This document shows positions 34,249 to 44,167 of a stretch of DNA of 64,000 nt, one piece after another (the stretch's first letter is position 1; each line of letters begins with the position of its first letter). Both the position numbers and the translations under genes were made by a program. The notes under the pieces were generated by a model, which worked only from the letters and a program-made list of their open reading frames with translations, was not told the origin of the DNA and did no database searches. Source of the DNA: Noviluteimonas lactosilytica (GTDB taxonomy: Bacteria; Pseudomonadota; Gammaproteobacteria; Xanthomonadales; Xanthomonadaceae); contig NZ_JAJGAK010000001.1 in the NCBI RefSeq assembly GCF_020866925.1, positions 186,001 through 250,000 on the forward strand. Reading direction: 5' to 3'.

Positions 34249-35798
34249 GCGGACTGCCGCGCGCCATCGGCGCGATCCTGCAAGCCGACCTGCGCCAGCG
34301 CCTGCGTTCGCCGCGATTCTGGATCGTGCTCGTCGCACTCGGCGCGGCGATGTGGTGGTGTTTCCCCGCGGCGAATGCGGACTTCCTCACGATGTCGGTC
34401 GGCGACGGCATGCGCGGCCGCTATTCGAGCGCGTGGATCGGCATGGTCGTCGCGCTGATGTACAGCTCGTTGCTGTCGCTCGCGGGCTTCTATCTCGTGC
34501 GCGGCACCGTCGTGCGCGACCTGGAGACGCGCGCGTGGCAACTGCTGGTCGCCACGACGATGCGCCGAAGCGCGTATCTGCTGGCGAAGTGGCTGAGTCA
34601 TCTCGCGGTGTTCGTCGCCCTCCTGGCGGTCGGGCTCGGCGTCGGACTCGTCGCGCAGCTGGTGCGCGCCGAGGACCTGCGCATCGACGTCATCGAACTC
34701 GCAAAGCCCGTCGTGTTCCTCACCCTGCCCTCGCTCGCCCTGACCGCGGCGCTCGCGGTGTGGTTCGACCTCGTGCCGTGGTTGCGGCGCAGCCTCGGCA
34801 ACATCGCGTTCTTCGTGCTGTGGCTCGCGCTGCTCGGCGTCGGCGTGTCGCAGGCGGAACAGGCGCCGGGCGCAGCACTGCCCTGGCCCGGCGATCCGCA
34901 CGGCCTGCTCGTCGCGGAGTACGACCTGTCGCGCGCATGGCCCTCGATCGATGCCGGCAAGGAACTCGGTCTGAGCGTCGGCAAGCAGATGCTCGAAGGC
35001 AAGGCGCCGGTCCTGCTCACGTGGAACGCCTGGCCGCTGACATGCGCCATGCTGCAAGCGCGCGCGACGTGGCTCCTGCTCGGCTTCGTCCTGGTGCTGT
35101 CGGCGACGCCGTTGCTCGATCGCTTCGCCGCGAACGCCGCGGTGCGCGCGGTCGCGGACAATGGCGGCGCGCGCCTGCGTTGGCTCGACGCGTTGCTAGC
35201 GCCGTTGCAACGCTCGGCGTTCGGCGCGTTGATCGCTGCCGAAGTCCGCCTCGTGCTGCGACCGCGACGCTGGTGGTGGTGGCTGGCGATGTTCGCCGCG
35301 TTCGCGACCCAGGTCTTCGCACCGGAGAAAGGGCTGGTCTTCGCGATGGTCGCCGCGTGGGTGCTGTCGATGGATGTCTACTCGCGACTCGCGTTCCGCG
35401 AACGCGACACCAACACCGCTGCGCTCGTGTTCACCGCAGCAGGCATGCGCGGTCGCCTGCTCGCGGCGCGCACAACCATCTGCGTGGGCCTCGCGTGGTG
35501 CGTGGTCGCCCCCGCGATCGTGCGGCTCCTCGCGACGCACCCCGCTGCGGGCATCGCGGCGATCGTGGCCGGCGCATCGGTCGCGCTGTGGGGACTGGGG
35601 TTCGGCGCGCTGTTCCGCAACGCGCGCCCTTACGAAATCGTGCTGCTCATGGCCGGCTACGTCAGCGTGCAGGGTGCGCTGGTGCTCGACGTGGTGTCCG
35701 CGCCGATGACGACGCTGGCGTGGCATGCGGCCCTGTTGCCAGCCGCGCTCGCGTTGCTCGTCGGGGCGTGGTGGCACACGGTCACCGCGCGCGCGTAG
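34245..35798 (+). CDS. ABC-2 type transporter permease
   Basis: Predicted 517 aa with about 10 to 12 hydrophobic helices in two blocks separated by a loop near residue 200-300. The N-terminus ADLRQRLRSPRFWIVLV is typical for ABC-2 permeases. It is larger than a single six-helix permease and looks like two fused halves. It pairs with the upstream ATPase. The exported compound cannot be told from the sequence. Confidence 0.85.
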   Translation: MSGLPRAIGAILQADLRQRLRSPRFWIVLVALGAAMWWCFPAANADFLTMSVGDGMRGRYSSAWIGMVVALMYSSLLSLAGFYLVRGTVVRDLETRAWQLLVATTMRRSAYLLAKWLSHLAVFVALLAVGLGVGLVAQLVRAEDLRIDVIELAKPVVFLTLPSLALTAALAVWFDLVPWLRRSLGNIAFFVLWLALLGVGVSQAEQAPGAALPWPGDPHGLLVAEYDLSRAWPSIDAGKELGLSVGKQMLEGKAPVLLTWNAWPLTCAMLQARATWLLLGFVLVLSATPLLDRFAANAAVRAVADNGGARLRWLDALLAPLQRSAFGALIAAEVRLVLRPRRWWWWLAMFAAFATQVFAPEKGLVFAMVAAWVLSMDVYSRLAFRERDTNTAALVFTAAGMRGRLLAARTTICVGLAWCVVAPAIVRLLATHPAAGIAAIVAGASVALWGLGFGALFRNARPYEIVLLMAGYVSVQGALVLDVVSAPMTTLAWHAALLPAALALLVGAWWHTVTARA

Positions 35799-35877
35799 CG
35801 TGCGAGGATGACTAACGACCTTTGACCCCGGGGCCGCCGCCCCGCAGCCTTGCCCGACTTCACCGACAGGACCTGCC

Positions 35878-36456
35878 ATGCGCCTCAAGCTCGCCGCGCT
35901 GTTCGTAGCCGCGCCCCTGCTCGCCCTCGCCGCCCCGACGTTCGCGCAATCGCATGACACGCCCGCACCGCCGTCGCACCCGGTCGTCACCACCGTGCCG
36001 CCGGCGAAGGACGCCGACGTGCAGTCGATCGACGGCATCATCGCCGCGATCTACGACGTGATCTCCGGCCCGCCCGGCCAGGCGCGCGACTTCAACCGCA
36101 TGCGTTCGCTGTTCGTGCCCGGCGCGCGGATGATGCCGGTCGGCGGCAAGTCGAAGGACGCGATCGGCATCCGCCTGATGACGGTGAACGACTACGTCGC
36201 GTCGTCGGGTCCGCTGCTGCTCGAGAAGGGTTTCCACGAAAAGGAACTCGCGCGCAAGGTCGAGCAGTTCGGCAACATCGCGCACGTCTTCAGCACGTAC
36301 GAGGCGACGATCGAGAAGGACAACGTCACCTTGCGTGGCATCAACACGCTGCAGTTGATGAACGATGGAAAGCGCTGGTGGATCGTGTCGCTGATGTGGC
36401 AGGCCGAGACGCCGGAGTTGCCGTTGCCTGCGCAATACCTGCCGGCCGCGAAGTAA
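35878..36456 (+). CDS. Secreted NTF2-like (SnoaL-type) protein
   Basis: Predicted 192 aa with signal peptide 1-23 (PTFAQ). The mature part fits a cone-shaped NTF2-like fold: an opening helix [33 protein letters not shown], and a C-terminal sheet ending [21 protein letters not shown]. Members bind or process small ligands, and many are uncharacterised. ATG 35878 follows CAGGACCTGCC. Single gene, probably periplasmic. Confidence 0.7.
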   Translation: MRLKLAALFVAAPLLALAAPTFAQSHDTPAPPSHPVVTTVPPAKDADVQSIDGIIAAIYDVISGPPGQARDFNRMRSLFVPGARMMPVGGKSKDAIGIRLMTVNDYVASSGPLLLEKGFHEKELARKVEQFGNIAHVFSTYEATIEKDNVTLRGINTLQLMNDGKRWWIVSLMWQAETPELPLPAQYLPAAK

Positions 36457-36480
36457 ACGCGCGGCGCTCCGCGGGGCTCT

Positions 36481-36502
36481 GAAGGGGGCAACGTCCCCCT
36501 TC
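36481..36502. terminator. Hairpin before the UvrA-like gene
   Basis: GAAGGGGG (36481-36488) and CCCCCTTC (36495-36502) form a perfect 8-bp stem between two plus-strand genes. It lacks a T-run. It may reduce read-through from the NTF2-like gene. Confidence 0.5.
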
Positions 36503-36539
36503 ACCCCAACGCAATCGCGCTCCCTGCCATCCTCCGCGA

Positions 36540-39050
36540 ATGCCCGCCGCCGCCCGCACCCCCGATGACTTCGTCCGCGTCCGTGGCGCGCGCGAACACA
36601 ACCTCAAGGACATCGACGTCGATATCCCGCGCGACGCGCTCGTCGTGTTCTCGGGCGTCTCGGGGTCGGGCAAGTCGTCGCTCGCGTTCGGCACGTTGTA
36701 TGCGGAAGCGCAGCGGCGCTATTTCGAGTCGGTCAATCCGTATGCGCGGCGGCTGATCGACCAGGTCGGCATCCCGGATGTCGATGCGATCGAAGGGTTG
36801 CCGCCCGCGGTCGCGCTGCAGCAGCAGCGGGGAACGCCGAGCGTGCGCTCATCGGTCGGCAGCGTCACGACGCTGTCGAGCCTTGTGCGCATGCTGTATT
36901 CGCGTGCCGGCGAGTACCCGGCGAAACAGCCGATGCTCTACGCCGAGGACTTCTCGCCGAACACCGCGCAAGGTGCGTGTCCGCGTTGCCACGGCCTCGG
37001 CAACGTGTACGAATTGACGGAAGCATCGATGGTGTCCGATCCCTCGCTCACGATCCGCGAGAAGGCGATCGCCGCGTGGCCGCCCGCGTGGCATGGACAG
37101 AACCTGCGCGACATCCTCGTGACGCTCGGTTACGACGTCGACATTCCCTGGCGCGACCTGCCGAAGAAGGACCGCGACTGGATCCTCTTCACCGAGGAAC
37201 AACCGGTCGCGCCGGTGTATCCCGGGTACACGCCGAAGGAAACGCGCGCCGCGGTGCGCCGCAAGGAAGAGCCCGCGTACATGGGCACCTTCATGGGCGC
37301 GCGCAAGTATGTGCTGCACACGTTCGCGACCACGCAGAGCGCGACGATGAAAAAGCGCGTGTCGCGCTACATGGTCGGCAGCATTTGTCCGGTGTGCGAG
37401 GGCAAGCGCCTGAAGCGCGAGGCGCTGTCGGTGAAGTTCGCGGGGTTCGACATCGCCGAACTCACCGCGTTGTCGCTCGATCGCATGGCGGAGGTCTTGC
37501 GGCCCGCCGCGAAGGCGAAGGCGCCCGGCCTTTCCGAGGAGAAGCGCGTCGCCGCGCAGCGCCTCGCGGAAGACCTCCTCGATCGCATCGCGACATTACA
37601 GGCACTCGGCCTCGGGTATCTCGCGATGGACCGCACGACGCCGACGCTGTCGCCCGGCGAACTGCAGCGGCTTCGCCTCGCCACGCAGATCCGTTCGCAC
37701 TTGTTCGGCGTCGTGTACGTGCTCGACGAACCGTCGGCCGGCCTGCATCCAGCGGACAGCGAAGCGCTGCACAAGGCGCTCGACCAGTTGCGTGCGGCGG
37801 GCAACACGATCTTCGTCGTCGAGCACGATCTCGACATGATGCGGCGCGCCGATTGGATCGTGGATGTCGGCCCCGAGGCGGGCCAGCATGGCGGGCGGAT
37901 CCTTTACAGCGGTCCGCCCGATGGATTGGCGAACGTCGATGCATCGCGCACGCGCCGTTACCTGTTCGACGAAGCCGCGCCCGTCCATCGCGAACGTCGC
38001 ACGCCCGCGGGTTGGCTGGCGCTCGAACACGTGTCGCGCAACAACCTGCACCGCGTGGACGCGCGCTTCCCGCTCGGCGCATTCACCGCCGTCACCGGCG
38101 TGTCAGGCTCGGGCAAGTCGAGCCTCGTGAGCCAGGCGCTCGTCGACTTGATCTGCGCGCATCTCGGCACCGCGCCGGAAGCGGAGGAAGAAGAGCGCGA
38201 TGCACCGACCGTCGTGCAACTGACGACAGGTCGCATCGCGTCCGGCGCCGAAGGCATCCGCCGCCTGGTCAACGTCGACCAGAAGCCCATCGGCCGCACG
38301 CCGCGCTCCAATCTCGCGACGTACACGGGCCTGTTCGATCACGTGCGCAAGCTGTTCGCCGCGACCAAGGCCGCAAAGGCGCGTCGATACGACGCGGGCC
38401 GCTTCTCCTTCAACGTCGCCAAGGGCCGATGCCCGACGTGCGAAGGCGAAGGCTTCGTCAGCGTCGAACTGTTGTTCATGCCCAGCGTGTTCACGCCCTG
38501 CCCCACCTGTCACGGCGCGCGCTACGACGCGAAGACGCTCGAGATCGAATGGAACGGGAAGAACATCGCCGACGTGCTGGCGATGACCGTCGACGAAGCG
38601 CTCGCATTCTTCGCGGACGAAGCGCCGTTGCAACGTCCGCTCGCGTTGCTGCACGACATCGGCCTGGGCTACCTGCGCCTGGGCCAGCCCGCGACAGAGC
38701 TCTCCGGCGGCGAAGCGCAACGCATCAAGCTCGCGACCGAACTGCAGCGCAGCCAGCGCGGCGACACGCTGTACGTCCTCGATGAGCCGACGACGGGCCT
38801 GCATCCGCACGATGTCGACAAACTGATGCGCCAGTTGCACGGCCTCGTCGACGCGGGCAACACCGTCATCGTCGTCGAGCACGAGATGCGCGTCGTCGCC
38901 GATGCGGATTGGGTGATCGACGTCGGCCCGGGCGCGGGCGAGAAAGGCGGACACATCGTCGTCGAAGGCACGCCCGAGACCGTGGCGAAGTCGAAACGCA
39001 GCCGCACGGCCGAGTATCTGCGCGACGTTTTGAACCAACGCGCCCGTTGA
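36540..39050 (+). CDS. UvrA2-like excinuclease-type ABC ATPase
   Basis: Predicted 836 aa, about 100 residues shorter than housekeeping UvrA (about 940). Two ATPase heads: Walker A at Gly39-Ser46 (GVSGSGKS) and a second beginning at Gly520; signatures [12 protein letters not shown] and [12 protein letters not shown]. Zinc-type cysteines at 147/150, 283/286 and 631/634/654/657. The length and spacing fit the UvrA2 class, which lacks the UvrB-binding domain. UvrA2 proteins are tied to DNA-damage or antibiotic tolerance; their partner is unclear. Starts at ATG 36540 without a good ribosome site. Confidence 0.88.
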   Translation: MPAAARTPDDFVRVRGAREHNLKDIDVDIPRDALVVFSGVSGSGKSSLAFGTLYAEAQRRYFESVNPYARRLIDQVGIPDVDAIEGLPPAVALQQQRGTPSVRSSVGSVTTLSSLVRMLYSRAGEYPAKQPMLYAEDFSPNTAQGACPRCHGLGNVYELTEASMVSDPSLTIREKAIAAWPPAWHGQNLRDILVTLGYDVDIPWRDLPKKDRDWILFTEEQPVAPVYPGYTPKETRAAVRRKEEPAYMGTFMGARKYVLHTFATTQSATMKKRVSRYMVGSICPVCEGKRLKREALSVKFAGFDIAELTALSLDRMAEVLRPAAKAKAPGLSEEKRVAAQRLAEDLLDRIATLQALGLGYLAMDRTTPTLSPGELQRLRLATQIRSHLFGVVYVLDEPSAGLHPADSEALHKALDQLRAAGNTIFVVEHDLDMMRRADWIVDVGPEAGQHGGRILYSGPPDGLANVDASRTRRYLFDEAAPVHRERRTPAGWLALEHVSRNNLHRVDARFPLGAFTAVTGVSGSGKSSLVSQALVDLICAHLGTAPEAEEEERDAPTVVQLTTGRIASGAEGIRRLVNVDQKPIGRTPRSNLATYTGLFDHVRKLFAATKAAKARRYDAGRFSFNVAKGRCPTCEGEGFVSVELLFMPSVFTPCPTCHGARYDAKTLEIEWNGKNIADVLAMTVDEALAFFADEAPLQRPLALLHDIGLGYLRLGQPATELSGGEAQRIKLATELQRSQRGDTLYVLDEPTTGLHPHDVDKLMRQLHGLVDAGNTVIVVEHEMRVVADADWVIDVGPGAGEKGGHIVVEGTPETVAKSKRSRTAEYLRDVLNQRAR

Positions 39051-39212
39051 TAGTAGTGGCACGCAAGCGTGCACGCACGTCACCACGCCACGCGCACGAA
39101 CGGATCACCGCGCTGAACACTGCACTGCCGCGGGAACCTCGCGGTGCCATGCTCCATCCCTTGTTCAGAGGCCGCGTCACGCGGACGCGGTCGTGCCCCG
39201 GAGGGAGCCGCC

Positions 39213-40400
39213 ATGCGTCAACTCGACAACATCGTGCTCGTCAGCCTGTCCGCCGCGCTGGTCGCGGCGCTTGCAGGATGCTCGGGCAGCGAAGGACAGG
39301 CGCAGGCCGCGACGCCTCCGCCCTCCACGCACGCACTGAACCCGCAACTCATCGCACAGGGCAAGGAGATCTTCCGCTTCGATACGTTCGGCGACGAACG
39401 CCAGTGGACCGATCAGTTGCGCATGCACGAAGTCGTGCAGAACCTGACGCCGGTCCAGGCGTTGGGCGTCGGCTTGAAGGTCGACGTCGATGCGGTGCCG
39501 CCCGAGGTGCTCGCGAGCGCGGACCTCAACAGCGCCGCGACCACGGTCGCGCTGCTGAAGCTCAACGCCGTCGTCGGCGTCAAGGCGACGGTGAACGATG
39601 AGAACGTCATCACCAGCCTCGGCGTCACCTGCGCACTCTGCCATTCCACCGTCGATGACTCCGCGCGCGACGGCATCGGTCACCGCCTCGATGGATGGCC
39701 GAACCGCGACCTCGACCCGGGCGCGATCATCGCCCTGTCGCCCGCGGTGCCGGACGCGGCGAAAGAGGTCTACAACAGTTGGGGCCCGGGCATGTACGAC
39801 CCGCGCTTCAACATCGACGGCAAGAGCACGCCTCTGGTGTTGCCGCCCGCGTATGGCCTGCAGCACATCAAGAACGAAACCTACACCGGCGAAGCGCCGA
39901 TCTCGTACTGGAACGCGTACGTCGCTATCACGCAGATGGGCGGCGTCGGCGTGTTCGTCGATCCGCGCCTGGGCATCAATATCCAGCGCACGCCGGACAT
40001 CGTCACACCGAAGTTGCCTGCGTTGCGCGCGTACCAGTTGAGCCTGAACACGCCGCCGCCTCCGCCGAACAGCTACGACGTCGCCGCGGCGCAACGCGGC
40101 AAACCCTTGTTCGCGCAGAATTGCCAGGGCTGCCACGTCGGCGCCACCGGCACCGACAACAACGGCGGCAAGCTGCACGCGCCGGCCGAAACCGGCATGG
40201 ATGGCGCGTACGCCGCGCGCACGACGACGAAGGCATATCGCACCACGCCGCTGCGCGGCCTGCAGCACCATCCGCCGTACTTCCACGACGGCAGCGCCGA
40301 ATCGCTCGAGGACGTCGTGGCGCACTACAACGACGTGCGCCAGCTGGGCCTCACGCCAGCGCAGCGCGCGGACATCGTCGAGTACCTCAAGACGTTGTAA
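39213..40400 (+). CDS. Dihaem cytochrome c / peroxidase-like lipoprotein
   Basis: Predicted 395 aa. ATG 39213 with GGAGGGAG upstream. Lipoprotein signal (SAALVAALAGC). Two haem c sites: CALCH (Cys140, Cys143, His144) and CQGCH (Cys304, Cys307, His308). The layout recalls the MauG/cytochrome-c-peroxidase group, but the N-terminal haem region is longer than in CcpA-type enzymes. It probably acts in periplasmic electron transfer or peroxide removal; the substrate is not defined. It follows a 160-bp intergenic stretch with no other feature seen. Confidence 0.85.
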   Translation: MRQLDNIVLVSLSAALVAALAGCSGSEGQAQAATPPPSTHALNPQLIAQGKEIFRFDTFGDERQWTDQLRMHEVVQNLTPVQALGVGLKVDVDAVPPEVLASADLNSAATTVALLKLNAVVGVKATVNDENVITSLGVTCALCHSTVDDSARDGIGHRLDGWPNRDLDPGAIIALSPAVPDAAKEVYNSWGPGMYDPRFNIDGKSTPLVLPPAYGLQHIKNETYTGEAPISYWNAYVAITQMGGVGVFVDPRLGINIQRTPDIVTPKLPALRAYQLSLNTPPPPPNSYDVAAAQRGKPLFAQNCQGCHVGATGTDNNGGKLHAPAETGMDGAYAARTTTKAYRTTPLRGLQHHPPYFHDGSAESLEDVVAHYNDVRQLGLTPAQRADIVEYLKTL

Positions 40401-40435
40401 TCCGCTCGTTGCAGCGTCGAGCCAGTCGCCGTTTC

Positions 40436-40834
40436 CTACGGCGACTGGTTGTGCGCCACCGCCTCGCGGATCAATGCCTTCAGTGCGTTCTCGTCGATCG
40501 TCTCGCCTTCGCGGATGTCGATCGCGCGGCGCACGTTGCCGTCCAGGCTCGAGTTGAACAGGTGCGCAGGATCCTTCAACGCCGCGCCGTGCGCGAACGT
40601 CAGCTTGATGTGGGCCTTGTACGCCTCGCCCGTGCACACGATGCCGTCATGCGACCACACCGGCACGCGCCACTTCCATTCCTCGACGATGTCGGGATCG
40701 GCCGCGTGGATGAGCTTGCGCATGCGCGCGAGCGCTTCGCCGCGCCAGTCGCCGAGCTCGGCGATGCGCTCGTCGATCAGCCGCGCGGGGCCGTCGCCCG
40801 TGTTGTCCTTCGTGCCGTTCGTCGACTTCTTCAT
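40436..40834 (-). CDS. DUF1801 (YdhG-like) protein
   Basis: Predicted 132 aa from ATG 40834 with AGGGAA upstream. The DUF1801 fold is marked by ADPDIVEEWKWRVPVWSHDG and IKLTFAHGAALKDPAHLFN. It resembles small iron-chaperone or frataxin-like YdhG relatives, but the function is unproved. No signal peptide, so it is cytoplasmic. Next to a second, shorter-related DUF1801 gene in the same orientation. Confidence 0.8.
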   Translation of the reverse strand: MKKSTNGTKDNTGDGPARLIDERIAELGDWRGEALARMRKLIHAADPDIVEEWKWRVPVWSHDGIVCTGEAYKAHIKLTFAHGAALKDPAHLFNSSLDGNVRRAIDIREGETIDENALKALIREAVAHNQSP

Positions 40835-40880
40835 AGGGTTCCCTGGTTGAGAGGACGCGAGGTCGATCCGCAATGATTCG

Positions 40881-41291
40881 TCACAGACGTTCGCCGGGCA
40901 ATGCACTGGCCTGCCGCACCCAGTCGACGAACTGCGCTTCGTCGATCGCATCGCCTTCGTGGAGGTGCAGATAGCGCACGTGCGCCTGCTTCGATTCGAC
41001 CGGCGGCACCGGCCGCAGCGATCCGCCGCGGAAGAACGCGACCTTGATATACCGGTCGAAGCAATGGAAGCTCAGGAACCAGTCGTCGCGTTCCACCGCG
41101 CCATACATCGGTGAGTTGTACTTCACGGCCTTGCGGACATCGGGCAGCGTGCGCGAGACGAGCGCATCGAGGCGACGGCCGACATCGGATTTCCAACCGG
41201 GCATCGCGGCGACGTACGCGTGCACGGGTGCGTCGCCGTATCCCTTGGGGATCTGCGGATTGCCGCCGGAGAGGAGCCGGGGTTTCTCCAT
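40881..41291 (-). CDS. DUF1801 protein, second copy
   Basis: Predicted 136 aa, ATG 41291. Distantly related to the downstream gene: RRLDALVSRTLPDVRKAVKYNSPMYG and IKVAFFRGGSLRPVPPVESK match the DUF1801 pattern of helix, W/Y-strand and hydrophobic sheet. No good ribosome site. With its neighbours it may form a small minus-strand operon (VOC, DUF1801, DUF1801). Function unknown. Confidence 0.78.
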   Translation of the reverse strand: MEKPRLLSGGNPQIPKGYGDAPVHAYVAAMPGWKSDVGRRLDALVSRTLPDVRKAVKYNSPMYGAVERDDWFLSFHCFDRYIKVAFFRGGSLRPVPPVESKQAHVRYLHLHEGDAIDEAQFVDWVRQASALPGERL

Positions 41292-41310
41292 CGGCGCCGA
41301 GTCTACCAAC

Positions 41311-41706
41311 TCACCCGGTCGCGTCGTCATCCCAGGCGTTGGCGTTGTCCGGAAAGTCGGGCCGCTGCACGCGCACCACGCAGAAGCGCTGCCCCGTCGG
41401 CGCACGCATGACGACCCAGCGTTCGAGCCGCCGATCGATCACGGCGCCGAGTTTCTCCAGCCGCGCGACTTCCGCCTCGATGTCGTCGGACTCGATGTCG
41501 ATGTGCACGCGGCTCTCGTGTTCGACGCGCTGCAGCTGCACGATCACTTCACCCGGCGGCGTTTCGAGCATCACGTAGTTGCCGCGCGTGCCGGCATGGT
41601 CGCGATCGATGTCGCGGCCGAGCGCAGCCGACCAGAAGCGCGCGGCGGCTTCGATGTCGTCGACGTTGCAATCGATCAGCAGGGCGCAGAGGCGGGATCG
41701 GTGCAT
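41311..41706 (-). CDS. VOC-family (glyoxalase/bleomycin-resistance-like) protein
   Basis: Predicted 131 aa. Two beta-alpha-beta-beta-beta units of the vicinal oxygen chelate fold: LLIDCNVDDIEAAARFWSAALG, then VHIDIESDDIEAEVARLEKLGA, and a C-terminal MRAPTGQRFCVVRVQ. His72 or Glu-type metal ligands are plausible. Such proteins bind metals and small electrophiles or act as resistance factors. First gene of a three-gene minus-strand run, 19 bp before the DUF1801 gene. Confidence 0.82.
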   Translation of the reverse strand: MHRSRLCALLIDCNVDDIEAAARFWSAALGRDIDRDHAGTRGNYVMLETPPGEVIVQLQRVEHESRVHIDIESDDIEAEVARLEKLGAVIDRRLERWVVMRAPTGQRFCVVRVQRPDFPDNANAWDDDATG

Positions 41707-41914
41707 GGTGGGGCGCTCTGAGTGTCAGGTGATCGGTGGGCTCGTCAGCTTCAACGCCGCCCGACGCGTTCATCGAACTGCATCCAGTTCACGGCGGCAG
41801 GCGACGGATTCTTGCACCACGCAGACTATAGCGCCTGGTGACCTGCGGTCACGTTGGCCTGTCGCACGCAGCGATGCCGTTTGTCGAACAACGGGAACAT
41901 CCAGGGGACCACGC

Positions 41915-42361
41915 ATGAAGATCGCCGCGCGCCTGAACGCAGCGCTGTTCGCGAGCCTGTTCGCCTTCGCGGGATGCACCGTCGCATCGCCCCCGGGGTG
42001 CGGCATGGAATCGGTGTACAGCACGACCGGACCGGACGGCAAAACGACCGAACTGCGCCTGGATTTCGATGCGCTTGCGCGCATGCCGGCCTGGACGCCG
42101 GGCAACAGCGATCCGCCTCTTTCGGTGGCGAAGGCGAGCCAGCTTGCGCTCGCTTGGGGCAAGCACCGCTATCGTCGCTACGACGATGTCAGGATCGCGG
42201 AGATCCTGCTGACGAGTGCCGGGTGCCGGCAAACGTCGCCGCGGTGGTACTACCGCGTGCAGTTCCGCCCGATGATGGAAGGCAATGGCGTGCTGGGTTA
42301 CGACCAGTTCGTCGCCGTGTTGATGGACGGGACCATCGTAGAGCCGACGAGAAAACCGTAA
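41915..42361 (+). CDS. Hypothetical lipoprotein
   Basis: Predicted 148 aa. ATG 41915 with CAGGGGA upstream. Lipobox in LFAFAGC (lipidation Cys21). Mature part about 127 aa with cysteines at GCGMES and TSAGCRQTS, and a C-terminal RWYYRVQFRP, GYDQFVAVLMDGTIVEP, which looks like a short beta-sheet domain. No family recognised. Probably attached to a periplasmic membrane face. Confidence 0.7.
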   Translation: MKIAARLNAALFASLFAFAGCTVASPPGCGMESVYSTTGPDGKTTELRLDFDALARMPAWTPGNSDPPLSVAKASQLALAWGKHRYRRYDDVRIAEILLTSAGCRQTSPRWYYRVQFRPMMEGNGVLGYDQFVAVLMDGTIVEPTRKP

Positions 42362-42387
42362 GGCAACACGTGCATGTGCGACGTCGC

Positions 42388-42918
42388 CTACAACGTCGAC
42401 GTCACCTCGCCCCCGCGCGAGCGCAGGAACTCCGCCGCCTGCGCGCGCTGCTCGGCCGAGAACGCATGCACGACGACCGTCGTCATGCCCTCTTCCATCG
42501 CATCGCGCGTGGCTTCCACATAGCGATCGTGATCCGGCCGCAGCGACACGAGGCCGCCGAGCATCAAGCCCGCGACACCACCGAAGAACACGAGCACGAG
42601 CAACGCCGCGATCGCGGAGTTGACGATGAACGGAATGCCCATCGCATACAGCACGCCGAACACGACGGCGCCCGCGATCATGCCTGCGATCCCGAGCTTC
42701 ACGTGCGCCACCACGATCGTGTGCCAGATGCCGCGCGATTCGGGTTCCAGTTTGCGACCGGGGTGCGGCTCGCCGGGGCGGATCAGTTGCACCTGCGATC
42801 CGCCGAGCGACAGCGTCGATGCGACGGCCGCGGCGGCCTGCCGCGCGACGTTCGCATTCGGAAACACTGCGGCGACTTTGTGGTTCGAGACTTCAGCGGT
42901 GACGGAGACATCCGGCAT
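42388..42918 (-). CDS. Membrane protein with Gly-rich TM pair
   Basis: Predicted 176 aa from ATG 42918, with GGAG 8 nt upstream. N-terminal soluble part with VAAVFPNANVARQAAAAVASTL, then two TM helices (about 72-94 and 98-121) with glycine zippers (GIAGMIAGAVVFG, FFGGVAGLMLGGLVS), then a C-terminal helix. The N-terminal part recalls a small alpha/beta ligand-type fold seen in general-stress proteins with a following membrane anchor. Function unknown. Confidence 0.7.
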   Translation of the reverse strand: MPDVSVTAEVSNHKVAAVFPNANVARQAAAAVASTLSLGGSQVQLIRPGEPHPGRKLEPESRGIWHTIVVAHVKLGIAGMIAGAVVFGVLYAMGIPFIVNSAIAALLVLVFFGGVAGLMLGGLVSLRPDHDRYVEATRDAMEEGMTTVVVHAFSAEQRAQAAEFLRSRGGEVTSTL

Positions 42919-43046
42919 GGCAGCGACTCCACGCGAAGAGCCAGAGCCTTGCAAATGCGTCGTCGCAAGCTCGTGATCGGCCCCGGGGCCGCCGATTGCC
43001 CCGGGATACGGTGGTTCGTTTGCCGCCCGGTCACTAGACTGCAGCG

Positions 43047-44126
43047 ATGCGTTCCACCAGCGGCCAGCATTACATCGGACTGGATCACCTCCGGGCGCTC
43101 GCAGCGTTCCTCGTGGTCTGCTGGCACTTCATCCCGGTGTCCCAGCACGCGTCCGACGAGGCGCCCATCGGGCCCTTCGCGGTCCTGCACGAGGGGCATA
43201 CCGGCGTCGCGCTGTTCATGGTGCTCTCCGGTTACCTGTTCGCGAAGCTGCTGGACGGCAAGCGCATGTTGTTCGCGCCGTTCCTGCTCAACCGCGCGTT
43301 GCGACTGCTGCCGCTGCTGTCGCTGGTCCTGTTGTGGAATGCCATGTCCTGGACCAGCCACGGCGGGAGCCTGGGCGACTACCTCACGCTGCTCGCACGA
43401 GGCCTGGTGCTGCCGACGTGGCCCAACGGGGGCTGGTCGATCGTGGTGGAGGCGCAGTTCTATCTCCTGCTTCCGCTGATCCTGTGGGCCGCCGCGAAAT
43501 CGCCCAAGCACCTTGTCCGCATCATCGTCGTCGCGATGCTCGTGCGCGTGGGCGTCCATCTGCTGCGCGGCAACGTGCAGGATTTCGCGTACTGGACGCT
43601 CGGCGGGCGCATCGATCAATTCGTCGGCGGCATCCTCGCGTGGCATTGCCGCGATGTCGTCAGGGGGCGCGGGCGTTACGTCATCGCGTGGCTCGCCGCC
43701 TTCGCCGTCGGCTGGTGGGCGTTCGACGCGGTGGGCGGCTTCTACACGACGCGCGACAGCGTCGCATGGGTCTTCATCCCGACCGTGGAAGCGATGACGT
43801 GGGGCGGGCTGGTGGCGTGGTACGACAGCCTGCGCCTGGAGGACTCGCGCCTCTCGCGCGCGATCGCCTTCTATGGCGATGTCTCGTACTCGATCTACCT
43901 GTTGCACTTCTTCTGGGTGTTCAAGGTCGCGAGCGCGCTGGAACGCGCGGGCTATCCGATGACCAACACGTACGCGGCGCTCGCCGCCGCGTTCGTGTTC
44001 TTCCTCGCGATGGGCCTCCCCGGATGGCTCACGGGGAAGCTCATCGAGCGACCTGCGATGCGCTGGCGTCGACCGTATGCGGTAGCGGAAACCCGGATCG
44101 ATCTGAACGCGAAGCCGGCGGTGTAA
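43047..44126 (+). CDS. Acyltransferase 3 family integral-membrane protein
   Basis: Predicted 359 aa with about ten TM helices. Catalytic-type His27 in CWHF, preceded by Arg16 in LDHLRALAAF, and the GHTGVALFMVLSGYLF and WSIVVEAQFYLLLPLIL motifs of the acyltransferase-3 family. These enzymes transfer acetyl or other acyl groups to sugars in lipopolysaccharide, exopolysaccharide or peptidoglycan. No glycan gene cluster is adjacent, so its acceptor is unknown. The C-terminal tail is short and soluble. Confidence 0.92.
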   Translation: MRSTSGQHYIGLDHLRALAAFLVVCWHFIPVSQHASDEAPIGPFAVLHEGHTGVALFMVLSGYLFAKLLDGKRMLFAPFLLNRALRLLPLLSLVLLWNAMSWTSHGGSLGDYLTLLARGLVLPTWPNGGWSIVVEAQFYLLLPLILWAAAKSPKHLVRIIVVAMLVRVGVHLLRGNVQDFAYWTLGGRIDQFVGGILAWHCRDVVRGRGRYVIAWLAAFAVGWWAFDAVGGFYTTRDSVAWVFIPTVEAMTWGGLVAWYDSLRLEDSRLSRAIAFYGDVSYSIYLLHFFWVFKVASALERAGYPMTNTYAALAAAFVFFLAMGLPGWLTGKLIERPAMRWRRPYAVAETRIDLNAKPAV

Positions 44127-44167
44127 CGCGGCTCGGCGGCGTCACACGCGCAAACGGTTCTGCCGTT

